Below, piece by piece: positions 42,465 through 54,110 of a stretch of DNA of 64,000 nucleotides. The notes below the pieces were generated by a model. That model saw nothing but the letters and a program-made list of their open reading frames with translations. It did no database searches and was not told the DNA's origin. The translations under genes were made by a program, and so were the position numbers. Location of the stretch: contig CAWUHX010000027.1 of the NCBI GenBank assembly GCA_963922205.1, positions 310,001 through 374,000 on the forward strand, given 5' to 3'. The stretch's first letter is position 1; each line of letters begins with the position of its first letter. The stretch comes from Romanomermis culicivorax (Eukaryota; Nematoda; Enoplea; Mermithida; Mermithidae).

Positions 42465-43729
42465 ACTACGAGTTTGAAACCAAGTACCACTCCTGATCCA
42501 CGTCAACAGACCTCACATGTCTCAATCCATAGCAGGAAAGTATGCCACAGCTTGGGTAACCATATGCGCACAGAAGACCCAACGTAGAAGCGGGGAAAAA
42601 GAAAGGAGAGCATGAAGAGGCAGAATTTTAAGAACATAATGTTTTTCTTCCCTAGGGGGCGATTTTTTTATTAATCACATATACATAACGCATTATTTCA
42701 TCTCACAATTATATTTATAATGATTTCCTACAAGTAGTATATATTAATGTGCTGATATCCTTTCCTAAAAATCGCTATATGGCACAGAAGTTGCATACTT
42801 TCCCATTATCATTTGCTCAGTAAATGTGTCGAAAACAGCAGTGAGTAATTCCGCAGAATCACACATTCTGCAATTTTTCTCGAATTAGTATAACCTACTG
42901 GGGAGAGGATGAAGTCTACCAAAATTTTTTGCTATAGTGAGCTGTTTTTATGGGGGTAGTAAATGAATTTCCAAATCTAAGAGGGGGTAATACCCCCCCC
43001 CCATGATGTGCTCTGAATAGAAGCATATTAAAGCGGATATATTGAACAGGTCAAAAATTTTAGATAGGATGCAGCCAATTTTCAAAAAACAAAAAATGAC
43101 CACATGACTATCAAATCGGCTTACTTGCAAAAAATTGCAAACAGGCCACAGGAGTCATGACATCCAGTATTGGTAATATCTAACTAATTTCTAATTCTAA
43201 GAGGCTGTGAAGTCCAGGCTTTCTTGCTAGACAAAAATTCAGCATCATAGGCCAGAAGTCCAGGATGAGTTGAGTCAGATTTCAAAAATTCACATTATTC
43301 TAGGGTAGTGCATAAGACATAATAACCATGCAGGGGCATGCAGCCAGCATAACGTGAAAGATGTTCCATGGCTTTAACATGGATATCAGTAGCTGACAGG
43401 CTTACTTTGACAAATTTGAATTTGCAAATTGGGTTACAACTGCTGTTCTTTGTTTTGGGTGATTTAATATGTGATTCAATGAGGTCTCCTTGAGCAATAA
43501 CATAGGTCATTTTTTATAATCGTCAGGTGAAAATATTTTATCATGAGCTACAAAAAAGCAAAACATAAGTAATGGAAAAATGAGTGCAGGAATGGGCATT
43601 TTATGCACATGCAAATATTGAATAGGAAGAGAGAACATGCAGAAAAAGAAACATTTTAGGCACTATTTTTTTAGTGCGGCGTTAACAAAACATGGGCTGC
43701 CCTTATGAAAAATTTTTGTTTCAGAATTT

Positions 43730-44700
43730 ACAATGATGAATATACAAGGCCGTTGGGACTTTGTCGTTGATTTCATGTCTCTCACAGAGAAAAATCTCAA
43801 AATTTTCCAGCGCTTCCCGCTGGTCAGTGAGTATAACAGTCACTGTTTTCTATCTAACATGGCGATTAGCATATCTACTTCCACTTACTACTTAACATTT
43901 AGCAGTTTCAATCAACTGAATTCTACCTCATCTCTTTTCGATTAGTTACAAGAAAACATTTTGCCGATTAATGAGATTTTCCATCAATCGTTACAATTTT
44001 TTCTCTCGTGTCATTTGAAGCCCCATTTTTCTCCTCAATGCGATCTTTTAGGGAATAAAATTTCGAAATAAGGAAAAAGCTTCGAGCATTTTTTTAATAA
44101 AAAAATATTTTTTTTTCACTTCAAAACTGAAAAGATTCATTTTGGTGAATTTCAGAAGGTCAAAACCTCAAAATTTTCGGCCAGTCGAACAGTCATTGCT
44201 TCCTATCAAACGCGGCCGTTAGCATATCTACTTCCACTTACTAATTAACCTTCATCAGTTCCTATCAATTGAAGTACTTCATCTCTCTTTTACTAATTTA
44301 GTAAAGAGTCAATAATTTGCTGATGATTGAGATTTTTCATCACATCTCAGAATTTTATTCTCTCGCTTCGTTTGGAGTTTTCCAAGGTTTTGAAACATGA
44401 ACCTTCCCAATCTGCGATTGAAAAACGATAAAAACATCATTACAAGACTGTAAATTTAGAGCTTCTATCCAGGAATAATTGTTGGGAACATACATTTTCC
44501 AGCATTTTGCAACACAAAAATCCCAAAATTTTCCCGGTGCCAGGCGCCGAGATACGAAAGGTATTACGATGCATTAGTTTTATTCCGATTTATTTGCATT
44601 GTTATGAAGATTCATTTTCTAGCCTTTTAGAATGTAAAAACCTGAAAATTTTCCCGGCGCTAGGGGCCGGAAAATTTTTTTCTTGGTTAGGACCCTGTGA
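43730..44700. repeat. Repeats of the GC-hairpin / TTAGCATATCTACTT type inside the retroelement
   Basis: Three hairpins (43807-43822, 44533-44550 and 44653-44670) each follow an AAAATTTTCC tract. The stretch TTAGCATATCTACTTCCACT occurs at about 43872 and 44219, and also near 8964 and 14938 in hAT-type elements. These are therefore later insertions into the retroelement, now without clear edges. Confidence 0.5.
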
Positions 44701-45169
44701 ATATAGGCAGGTACGTTTTAAAGAATGCTGTCGAAATATACGTTTACAATAATACATTTCTCAATAATGCTTAATACAATCACTAATAACTTGATCACTA
44801 TTGTAAAAAGAAATAAGTTACTGCATGCTAATAAAATTTTTTTGCACTAATGGAGTCAAACTGCCATTAGCAACACTGCTAATGGGTGTGCCGCTAAAAA
44901 AAACAGTGATTGTAGGTATTCATGGGTATAATGAATGAGAATATTGAGAAAATTTTTCAGAGTCAGATGCTATCATTCAATATAAATAGTTTATGAATAA
45001 TTTGAACGATAAAAGGGGCATTTTAGTTACAAAACAGAAAAAATATAATGAAAACTGCTCAGATAAATGTGTGATCATCAGATTAAGAATTGACAAATAT
45101 TGAACATAGCTATAACTTTTGACCACTGGTTAATTCGACACTGGAAGTTCAACAGGAGCGCTAGAAGAA

Positions 45170-45335
45170 CAATTCTTCTTGAGAAGGTTGAAATGTATCC
45201 ACTCTACAGGTTCAGATGGTTTGCCTTCTAAGCCTATTTTGTAGTTCAGGTGTCATGTTTAGACAATAACATAGGGTCCATGCCATGGGAAAGTTAATTT
45301 TGAGGTATGGTGAGGTTTGACTGTAGAATTGTAGA
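45170..45335 (-). pseudogene. pol: Integrase C-terminal GPY/F-type module, directly after the RT
   Basis: The minus strand reads KLTFPWHGPYVIV, then LNYKIGLEGKPSEPVEWIHF and NLLKK. This fits the GPY/F module at the integrase C-terminus of Ty3/gypsy elements (PW.GPY.V ... Y.I ... VH...LK). It lies less than 100 bp after the RT thumb remnant, whereas RNase H and the integrase catalytic core (about 2 kb) should intervene. A large internal deletion therefore joined RT to the integrase tail. Confidence 0.6.
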
Positions 45336-45399
45336 AGACAGAAGACCAATTTCATACTATACAGCAGGATATAGACTCGGAGCATAATTCAGGGCAACG

Positions 45400-46067
45400 C
45401 CAGCATTTTGCAATCAGGAAAACACTTCTTTCAAACATGTTTGATGTTCATCAAAATTTTGACCAAAAATCAGGATATCATCCAGGTAAACTTGACAGGT
45501 TGATGATTGAAGACCACTAAAGATTAGGTTCATCAGGTACTGAAAAGTTGGGGGTGAATTGCATAGACCAAAATAACTACATTAAATTCATACAGACCGC
45601 CACAGGTTATGAAGGCAGTCTTCTCCTTATCAGCCTGAGCTACAGGGATCTGCCAATATCCCTAGGCTTAATCAAGAGTAAGGAATAATTTAGCTCCATG
45701 TACAGCATCAAAAATATCATCAATTCAGGGTAAAAGGTAACTATCTTTCTTAGTAATAGAGTTCAGCTTGCTGTAATCAACACAAAAGCAAAATCCACCA
45801 CTTTTTTGGCACTAGAACAATAGGGCTTGCTCATGGGCTTTGTGAAGGGGTGATTACACTTTTTCCAAAATCTCAACTTCCTGGCTGATGATTTGGAGGA
45901 AAAATGGAGGAAAAATCAGGTTTACGAGGCTCATGGGCCTTAATTGAGGGTGGTGCACTGAACAAAACAGGAGGTTCTGCCATTCGGGCATAGCAGGTCA
46001 TTGGCTGCCCAGGATGCAAGTCCCTGTACACTCGTACTTTCCCAATTTGTGTCCCTGCATACAACAT
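45400..46067 (-). pseudogene. pol: Ty3/gypsy reverse transcriptase, fragmented
   Basis: Landmarks in transcription order: a linker frame 45873-46067; FCVDYSKLNSITKKDSYLLP near 45730-45790; then (after in-frame stops) GYWQIPVAQADKEKTAFITC near 45590-45650; and the polymerase core YLDDILIFGQNFDEH near 45445-45490, with both catalytic aspartates present; then CLKEVF and LQNAGVALN. This is the canonical order of Ty3/gypsy RT fingers, palm and thumb. Stops occur between the first blocks, and part of the thumb and all of RNase H are missing. Confidence 0.8.
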
Positions 46068-46388
46068 AACTGGATTTTCACTGGTATTTAAAAAACTAAC
46101 AGGGATGAGACATTGGTCTGGTTTAGCAAAACTGGATGCAACTTGTAGTTAATAATGAGCAATAAACTTTGGTAGAGGTTCAAAAATCAACGAATCAATT
46201 TCACTGTAGGAAGGTTCTAGCTAAGCATTGACAAAATGAATTGACCATGAAGGGATTTCAACAGTACTTGACAGGGTAACAACAACTCGGGTGATATCAG
46301 GTAGGAAAATATGTGGGTTTTCCATGGGCACAACAACAGTTCCAAAGTCGATGCGAGCAGTTTTCCATTGAAGGTCCATTTTTGAAAA

Positions 46389-46838
46389 TCATCGCAGGTA
46401 ATCTGTTTCCAAAAGCAAGTTGTATGTTGCATTCTTGACCACATGCACTCGTGGAAATTCAGGAGAAGTCGTGATAGCATCCTGGATGGTAAATGAAATT
46501 TTGATCCAGCAGGAGGCGACTACTTCTGCAGTTTGACTATTATATACTCTATAACCAGTGATAAAGGGAGGTGCGAGAGTTGATCCACAGGTTTCAGCAA
46601 GGGAAGCACTAATAAGTGATATATCAGAGCCACTGTTAACTAATGCAGTAACACGTTGTTCCAGGTCATCATTGACCCAAATATTAATAAGTGGACATCG
46701 GTCATGATAAGTAAGAACCTCTGTAGCATTCTTGCAGATAGCTGGTGCTGACTCAGGAAGGATTCTCCAGGATAACCACAGGGAGAAAGCTTTTTTGATA
46801 ACATCTGTATAGGCTGGTCCAGGTGATCTCAGTTGCAT
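46389..46838 (-). pseudogene. pol: Retropepsin-type aspartic protease region of pol
   Basis: The 149-residue frame contains VTALVNSGSDISLISASLAE. This is the active-site loop of a retroviral aspartic protease, but the catalytic Asp of the D(S/T)G triad reads Asn (NSG), so the enzyme would be inactive. Downstream come a flap-like stretch (GYRVYNSQTAEVVAS) and HVVKNATYNLLLETDYL, corresponding to the conserved C-terminal helix region. The start overlaps the tail of the envelope-like frame, and the reverse transcriptase follows about 400 bp later. Confidence 0.7.
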
Positions 46839-49030
46839 TTCTTGAGGAGATGGTTCTTCTAGATTGGGAATTGGGATCGGGATTTTTAAAATCTTGCAGA
46901 TCAGAAAACTGTAACATAGGGGTAGAAACAGGTGAATGTCTACTACAAGAAAACCATTGACTGAACCTCTGGCTCAAATATCCTTGGAAAACTAAATATC
47001 CTATCAGGACTAAGGTAATCAGGATGGCTTAAACAATCAAGAGATTTAGAATCAATTGTAGGGGGCCAGAAACAAAATAATCTGTTACAGCAACAAGATT
47101 CTTCACTTCAGTGGTGCTGATACTTTCCAGTGAATGAACAGCACCATCAAGAGTTTCTGTGGCCATTTTTCCAGTACCAGCAAGCGTCTGGTAAACTACA
47201 GATGGGTCAAATGATAAGCTAGCTGTGTATCACATTAATCGATCTACTGTGTCCTCCATAATTTAAATTTTCGAAAAATAACTTCATATTACACCAAAAG
47301 TATGCATAGTACTAGCTTGATAATTGTGAAAATATGCAGGAGTTTTAGAGGTTTGCAATTCCTAATTGCCATGTCAGGTAACACCGAATGGGATCTGGGA
47401 GACATGAACAGGACCAGTTGATGTTCTTCAACTGGTAGAATGATAAAAATATATACTGGTTACATAATGATTACAATTGACCACTGGGGATCAAGATACA
47501 ATATCTTTTGTTCCAGGAACAGCAAACATTAGGCGGCCTTGAGACTGGAAATATAGATAAGCATAACAGGTACTATTTACTTCATAATCCCAATATACAA
47601 CAGAAGAACATTCCCAAATCATCAGAACTTGTCCAGCAAATGAGGCGATTATATCATTATGTTGCAAGAGGGCACAAGCACCAAGCGTGGAATCTAACTT
47701 TGAAAGTTGCCAAATCATGACCAAATGTCTCTCAGCAGCATGGCATAACTCCATCCAAACAGCTTTAAAAATGCAGCTTTCCTGTTCCATTATTTTGTCA
47801 TACAAATATTGCAGTTTTGGATTGATTGGGTCGCTACCAGGAGAAACAAGATCTATTTCTTCTGCTGGAGCAACTAAGAGTTCATGTTCTGCACTAGATG
47901 AGAATTGAAGAACAGGGCCTTGCTCAGTAGCATAGGCATGTTGCAAACCACACATTGTTACAAGGTGAATAATCTGGAAAGCACCTTGAATGGATTCAAC
48001 TATCAGGTCAACCCCTAATCAACCCATAATTCGTCTGGGGTATGTTCCAATCTTTTCAATTGGGCGAAATGTTTCAAATCGGGTAGAATTCGCCACCAGA
48101 ATTTGAACATTGGTTAGAGGATGGATGACATCCACCAGTGTCACCTAAGTCACTAATGGTTGTATCTGGATCAGCTGAGGCAATCATACCAATTTCTAAA
48201 ATGAAATTCTGGGTTGATTGACAAACATCTTTACAGCACCACTCGAACTTGGCCTGTAATGAGTTATTAGTGACCGAAATGCCAGGTTGTAATCCAATAA
48301 GTCATTGACCATGATAGACTTTGTCAATCCAAACATTCCCACATAAGCTAGGACTCACAGATTGTTGAAGGGTTTGATCGAAAACAATTCCTTTTGATCC
48401 AAAAATTTTTTTATTTGTGCACAGGGTACGATTGCGTAAGACACAACAAACAGCAGAAATTTGATTGAGATCGCCATTTGTCGACCATATGGTAATGTTC
48501 ACTTCTTTCCGTTCAGTTATGAGGACAAGGGCTGCTTGCAGAATGTGTGCTGTGGTATGGATAGAGCACATCCACCCCTTGGGGCATCACATTAATAAAA
48601 AGGTTCCCCCGAAACACACAAAAATAAGGAAGACAATAAATATGTTAAACAAAGTAGAAGTAGGAAATACGGAAAAAATTGCATGCTAAAATGACTTTCT
48701 TGGAGGAAAGGAGTTCAGTTGGCCATTCGGATTCTCCTAAAATAGGTTCTCCGAACTAGTCTGGAAATCACATGTCTGCTGGAAGGTGAAGGGTACAAGT
48801 TTCCAGAATTTTTCAATACATAAGCAGGTTCTGAACGATTTATACATTGGGATGGGCTTAAATAAGACTTTGGTGTTTGTTCATGAGTCATTTCTTCTGG
48901 TTTCCACACTGCTCATGGCAGGGAATCGTGTATAATTCCTTCAGCCGTTATTATCCAGGGACCATTACGGGTGATGCATTCACTTCTTTGCTGGTTAGCA
49001 AATCCTTAGTGTGCAGAAATATGGACCCGA
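46753..49030 (-). pseudogene. Envelope-like glycoprotein, decayed, located between gag and protease
   Basis: Fragments in several minus-strand frames look like one type I membrane glycoprotein. The frame 48302-48571 has paired cysteines and an N-glycosylation site (KEVNITIW, AVCCVLRNRT). Another cysteine cluster (KFEWCCKDVCQ) follows near 48225-48260. The frame 47491-47955 has WMELCHAAERH and NSTCYAYLYFQSQGRLMF. At 46940-47045 lies a membrane-spanning hydrophobic stretch (LQLILNLLIV, one stop, then AILITLVLIGYLVF) followed by a polar tail ending at 46753. Cysteines, sequons, a C-terminal membrane anchor and a short tail together support an envelope-type protein. The viral family (for example baculovirus-F, chuvirus- or phlebovirus-like) cannot be told. 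The tail overlaps the protease frame. Confidence 0.5.
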
Positions 49031-49581
49031 CAAGAACAAAATTCTGCTGCTGAAAATGGTAAAGCTCGAGAGAAAACTACACCCACAGGCTCAGGTCGAA
49101 CAGGGAAATCAGAGGCTTGATCAGCCCTGGACCCCAAAAAATAATTCAGAATTAAAATTTGGTACAGGACTAAAAATGCAAGAGTCATCTTGAACAGGAA
49201 CTGATATGAGATTTAAGCTCTTTGCTTCAGGCACCTCTGATTCCGGATTTTCAGGGCCCGATAGACTCAAAAGATTCTGACCTTAATTTGAATTAACAGA
49301 TATCAGTTCCGGAGTAATATCATTAGCAGGAGAGACGTCTCTCAAAATTCCATCAGCATCCCCGTAGGTGGCAACAAAAGTGTTATCGCCTTCATATTCT
49401 GATCCTCTCCTGTTGCTCACCAATGTGGAAGGGTGATCGACTTCATCCGGGCCACTTGAAAAACCTCGAGCCATACAATTATATGCTGCAAGCCTCACAT
49501 TGGAGTTTTCATATAACAGATTTCGATCATCAAAATTCCAGGGATCAGGCTGAATTACGAGTGTGTCCTGACTGGACACAA

Positions 49582-50818
49582 CTAGCCCATTAGCTTGGGC
49601 ATTAAAACACTGATTACTGACACCAAGAGTAACAGGAAGTGCTTCTCCTGTACATCAGGGGTTGGGAACACCTCAGAAGGGCATTTGTGCTCGAGATGAT
49701 TCTTCTCCCCACATGTTATGGGAGGGATTCGAATATTCTGGATTCTGATCAACTCTTGGCCCTGGACAGGCAGCTTGGAAATGCTCCGTTCTACCAAACG
49801 AAAGTAGGTTACTGTACCATCGGTGGTCTTATTGACTAAATGGCTACGATTATTGATATTATTGTGTGCACGATTCTGGTAACTATTCCGAGCAGGAATC
49901 ACATTTCGAGAAAAGGTCATTCGATTGTTATCATTTCGATTTTCTAGTCGTGATCTAAAGTCAAGCCCCCTTTGCCATTTTGAGACAGGAATTACTCAAC
50001 CAGGACCATTTCCTCTTTCCAATGATAAGTTTCTACTCACATTCAGGGCATTCAATTGTTGAACTAAATTACTTAGCTGATTGACTGACGATGTCAAAGC
50101 CTGTTGGGGTTGTACAGATTCACCTCGATTTGTTTCTCATGCAATTCTTGTTTTTCGGCTTCCATGACCGCAGTTTCAAATGAATGAGGTTCGGAATTCT
50201 GGACCCATCTTCGAATTTCAGGAAGTAACCAGTTAATGAAATTATCCTTGATAATTATATCACTTTCACGGGCCCCAATCCACTGTGGAAAAGCTCTTCT
50301 AGCCAGGCGTCGCAAATCAGCAGCAAAAGTAAACACAGATTCGCGGGGATATTGCACACCAACAACCAGTTGTTGATACTTAATGTCAATCTGGCAATTA
50401 TCAGGATTTTTGATCAGGTATGCATTCGACCAGGCATCCCAGCCAGGAAGAGGAGGTTGTCGGGATTCTAATTCACCAAAATAATTCAGGGTATTTCCTC
50501 TAAGAAGAGTAGCTAACAGGGCAGTTTTTCTATCCAACAGACCAATTAAAGTCATTAGGATCACCACTAAACCGGATCAAATCATTTAGACTAGATGAGT
50601 TGATGGGACGGGTAATATAGAGTTCATTAACTCTATCAACTATGGAACGCATGCAACAGGTTTTGAATTACCTCTATCTGTGCTCGATCCAACTGGTCAA
50701 CTTGATCAGGAGGGGCAGGAGGGACCAAATTCAATCTGGTTTGATTATTCGCCATGGTAGTTTGTCCACTTCTAGTTTTACGAGGTTCAAATGGATTTCG
50801 ACGGGCTTTTTCTATCAA
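49582..50818 (-). pseudogene. gag: gag: matrix/capsid and zinc-knuckle region, frameshifted
   Basis: Gag packages the element RNA. The N-terminal frame 50636-50818 is followed, after a stop and a frame change near 50560-50600 (RFSGDPNDFNWSVG in the alternate frame), by the long capsid frame 50094-50567. That frame has landmarks LLRGNTLNYFGEL, VFTFAADLRRLARRAF, IIIKDNFINWLLPEI and SFETAVMEAEKQE, a helical layout typical of Ty3/gypsy capsid. A further frame 49582-49920 contains CGEKNHLEHKC, a zinc knuckle that has lost its first cysteine. The frame 49283-49579 may be a gag tail; I cannot classify it. Several breaks make the gene non-functional. Confidence 0.65.
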
Positions 50819-50960
50819 ATTGTTGTAGGTTTCAAAGAGGGGGTTTCCTTCTTCGTCCGTGTTGCTGGAGACGATCAGAAACTTACAAAATTCAAGAACA
50901 GGAAGAACTTATCAGACCACAGGTTTGGAGCATACTGGATCCCATGATTGTCAGAATGAA

Positions 50961-50981
50961 ATCCTGATGCAACTCCCCATA
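50961..50981 (-). promoter_or_regulatory. Possible primer-binding site
   Basis: A few bases inside the 5' LTR the minus strand reads TGGGGAGTTGCATCAGGAT, starting with the TGG expected to pair with a tRNA 3' CCA. I could not match it to a particular tRNA. Confidence 0.4.
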
Positions 50982-50984
50982 AAT

Positions 50985-51645
50985 TGTGGGGTTAAGATTT
51001 ACAGGTTATGGGAAAAGAGGACAATGTAGGGGGAATGGACAATACTGGACCTATTACTGTAGAACACACGAGAGAACTGCACGATAAAACCAGGTAGAAT
51101 CCAACAAGGATAAGGGAATATTTGGGGAGCTGATCTAGGACTCCTAGAATTTCGAGTACCGATTTAGTCCATTTCATAACTCAATAGTAAGCACTCTTTA
51201 CTCTCGACCCAAACAGTATAACATAAGCAATAAGATTAATGTATAAGCAGGAAAACGGGAATGATAATGGCGAAAAGTAGTGCAAACACGAATATTTATA
51301 GTAATACAACAAATAACTTGCACGCGTTTTTGATTATGGAATTGTGCAGAAAAAGTCACGGGTCGGGGGTGAAATGAGATTGGAACGCAGGATCCTGACA
51401 ATAAAGAGCAGATTAGAATTGAAAGAAGAAAATTAAAATGAGAAGAAAGTTTTTAGGGAAGTTTCTATGGAAAGATGAATAAGTAGTTTATATGTAACGG
51501 ACCGGAGAGATAAATTTAAAAGATAATATTCCTACAGTAGGAAGAAATGAAAAGTAAGTTTGAATGAAAAAAGACGGGAAAGAATGGGAATTCAAAAAGA
51601 AAGATGCAGTGAACTACTGTAGTTTACTCCAAGTCTTATAATACA
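50985..51645 (-). repeat. 5' LTR (right copy) of the minus-strand retroelement
   Basis: 661 bp, beginning TGTGGGG and ending AATACA on the plus strand. It would contain the promoter for minus-strand transcription. Confidence 0.85.
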
Positions 51646-52395
51646 AAGTTTTCCAATCCATCAAAATTGTGTATCAAAGTGAACAAACTTTTGCTGTTGT
51701 TGCTGCATCTGCCATTTCAAATAAATGAGCCATAGATGGAATTTGTTGTTGATTCAGCATTTCTGCTTCAGTACCAAGTTTTCTACTACGTGGCATTTTC
51801 GTTTCATGCCAATCTGAATATACATTTTAAGACTTCGCTGTGACTTCTAATTCAAAGTTCATGAGCTAACTTCTAAGAGATTCACAATTTAAATCATGAA
51901 GTAGGCATTAATTATAATGATCTGAAAGCTTCAGATTATGTCTCTACGCAAATTACTGTACCCTAAGGGGATATGGGGGTATTATACCGGTCATTGTTTT
52001 GGAAATTCATTTACTACTCTAGTAAAAATGACTTACTGGGCAAATGAGATGGGAGAAAAATGATTTACTGATCAAATTTTGAGAAGTGTTATATTTGGCA
52101 TAGCAATTCGAAGAAAAGGAGCCAATGGTATCTATATTTGTTGGAAAATGATAGCTATTTCATATTCGATTTTTGGAGGCGAGTGATGTTCGTTAAAAAT
52201 GACCTCTAATGTGTCCACAGTTTTAAAAATGTACTGCATGGCTGATCTTAGCTTAAACTGCAGGGTACAAGAGAAATGCAAAATGTGTTGCTCTGCCTAT
52301 ACAATAATTGAGAGGAAGAATTAATGAGGTTAAGGAGCAAAGAATGCAAAAAAAGAGTAGTACAGCAGAACGCTGTACACTTCTATGCAGAAGAA
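51646..52395. other. Unassigned non-coding stretch right of the retroelement
   Basis: No gene seen. The stretches CTGGGCAAATGAGATGG near 52037 and TTACTACTCTAGTAAAAATG near 52010 resemble 62650-62700 (CCACGCAGGTAAAAATCAC, TACTGGCCAGTTGATTGG), hinting at a shared, poorly defined repeat. Confidence 0.35.
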
Positions 52396-52432
52396 GATCA
52401 CATCGGGGTTACAGCATAACCCCGACGTGATC
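52396..52432. repeat. Strong hairpin, GATCAC...CGGGGTTA / TAACCCCG...GTGATC
   Basis: Outer arms GATCAC and GTGATC and inner arms CGGGGTTA and TAACCCCG pair around a four-base CAGC-type loop with one small mismatch, giving a stem of about 16 bp. No U-tract follows, so it is not a bacterial-type terminator. Its function is unknown. Confidence 0.65.
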
Positions 52433-52988
52433 GAGTGTAAAAAAAGCTCACTGTACACTGAACAGAAAAAAGCATATTCTATTCCTAAATATATCTAGGA
52501 CCTCAGTTAAGGATGTCTTGTACGCAATGCTCTTAATTTCAAAATTAATCCCATCTATTCCTATAATTTTTAATTTAATTTTAGTTTGCTCGTGGGAGCA
52601 CCGCGTGCGCATAGCGGACAACCCAATGTGATCAGAGGAGGTGCTGTGTATTCGTGCTCCAGCAGGATAACGCGATGCGCTGTCCAATACTTCGACAGAA
52701 AAGGTATGAACTGCGTTGATTACTACAGCCTATTTTTGTTAAAATGCTTATAAATGAAAAGTGGAAAGCAAGTACTATAGCATACTTTTATCATTTCGTG
52801 CCAATGTCACATAGGACTGGAAATCCATGAGCCTACTCAACTGAACGTTACCATTTTTTGAGTAAAAATCATTCAGTAAGAGCTTTTTGTAAAAGGCTTT
52901 GGGGGGATGGTTCTTATCTTTTTGTCATTTTTCAATTTTACGGATGTGTCAGTATCTAGAACAATTATGTTATCGCCCGTCTCACTTT

Positions 52989-54110
52989 GGCGCCCGTCTT
53001 ACTTTGGGGCCTAGTATGTGTGTTTTTACATATTCAAATTTTACAAGCAGTTTTAAATCTTACATTTTGCATTACACTATAAAAAATCTACTATACTTTC
53101 ATGTATAAAAATTATGTACTCTGCTGGAATCACTACTTCTTAGTAGACTGCTGCTTTTTATGCTAATTATCTTTATATTAATTTAAATCACAAAATCAAC
53201 AGTGCGTGGTGTGACAACAGCATGGAAATCTTACTTTAGGGAGACGACATGGACAGTAAAAAGTCATTTTGTTAATTTTTTTCCTTTATTTTCTGTATAT
53301 CATTCCTTCACTTTTTTCTTTCATTCTTCCTCTGTTTCAATTTCTGTTTTTCTATTCTGATCATTTTGAATCACACAATTAATTGTCCCACTGCTTGCCT
53401 GTTTTATTTTCATATTGTCTTGTTTCTGTTTGTGTCTCCACTTTTGTTTCCATACATTTCTTTGCCGTTTCATTTTATCCCCCATTTCCTTTATTATCTT
53501 GTATTCGTATTTTAGTTCTTATTTTTTCCATTTGTCTGTCCTTATATTCTTTTTTTTCTCTTCCCATTCTGTATTCTTTTCTCCTTCCACTTTTGTCTCT
53601 TTTTGTTTCACCTTTTGATTTTCTTCTACTCGCCCAATTGCACTCTGTTAATTTTCTCCAATCTTGCAAAATATTTGTTTCATGTTTCCGTCCTTGTTTC
53701 CACTTTTCAGTTTTCGTTTTTTTAAATTTCAGTTTATGTTTTGTACTTTTTCTATTTATAGTTTCTTTTCTTTCTCTGTCTTCCTTCCTTTTTTACTCTT
53801 TTTTGAAAACTAGCACATTTGGGGCCTGATCTTTCGCGTTACTGTAACATTTCACTCATGGTCTGCTGATTTCTAAGCCATTTTCAATTTGTTCCAAATC
53901 TTTATGTTACATTACGAGCTACGGCAGAGACACAACTCCTACCGATTAATGATCTTGTAAATTTGGTAATCGCTTCTTAATTGAATGAATGATCACCATG
54001 AATGCTGAAAAGCAGAATTAGATGAGGTGCTAAAGTAGAATGGGCATCAAGTTAAGACATTCAAGAAAAGTCATTTCTAAACAATTAGCACCAAAGTAAT
54101 GAGGGCGCCA
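52989..54110. mobile_element. Element with GGCGCCC...TTACTTTGG inverted ends and polypyrimidine interior
   Basis: GGCGCCCGTCTTACTTTGG at 52989 is the near-inverse of CCAAAGTAATGAGGGCGCC ending at about 54110. The target duplication is unclear, since the left flank repeats a related CGCCCGTCTCACTTTGG. The interior 53230-53820 is overwhelmingly C and T on the plus strand. Confidence 0.45.
53260..53820. repeat. About 560-bp polypyrimidine tract
   Basis: The plus strand is dominated by T and C runs (TTTTC, CTTTTTC, TCTTCC motifs). This strand bias opens a 148-residue frame at 53383-53829 consisting almost wholly of F, S, L, V and C. It is a composition artefact, not a membrane-protein gene. Confidence 0.75.

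Larger units (their letters stand above)
39593..51645 (-). mobile_element. 12-kb Ty3/gypsy-type LTR retroelement with envelope-like gene, decayed
   Basis: Two direct LTRs (39593-40235 and 50985-51645) bound a minus-strand element. The orientation is set by a polypurine tract next to the left LTR and by the reading direction of all coding remnants. In transcription order: gag (about 50.8-49.6 kb), envelope-like glycoprotein (about 49.0-46.75 kb), aspartic protease (46.8-46.4 kb), reverse transcriptase (about 46.0-45.4 kb) and integrase C-terminus (about 45.3-45.2 kb). All carry stops, frameshifts or deletions. The leftward part (45.1-40.3 kb) contains later insertions and unassigned frames. 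No clear target duplication at the outer edges. Confidence 0.8.

Noticed and set aside
39593-51645. Target-site duplication for the LTR element
   Set aside because: The 4-6 bases outside the two LTRs (…AGTAT and AAGTT…) do not match convincingly, so no duplication is claimed.
53383-53829. 148-residue hydrophobic frame resembling a multipass membrane protein
   Set aside because: It lies in a polypyrimidine tract and consists of F/S/L/V/C forced by C/T composition; no start context or conserved motif.
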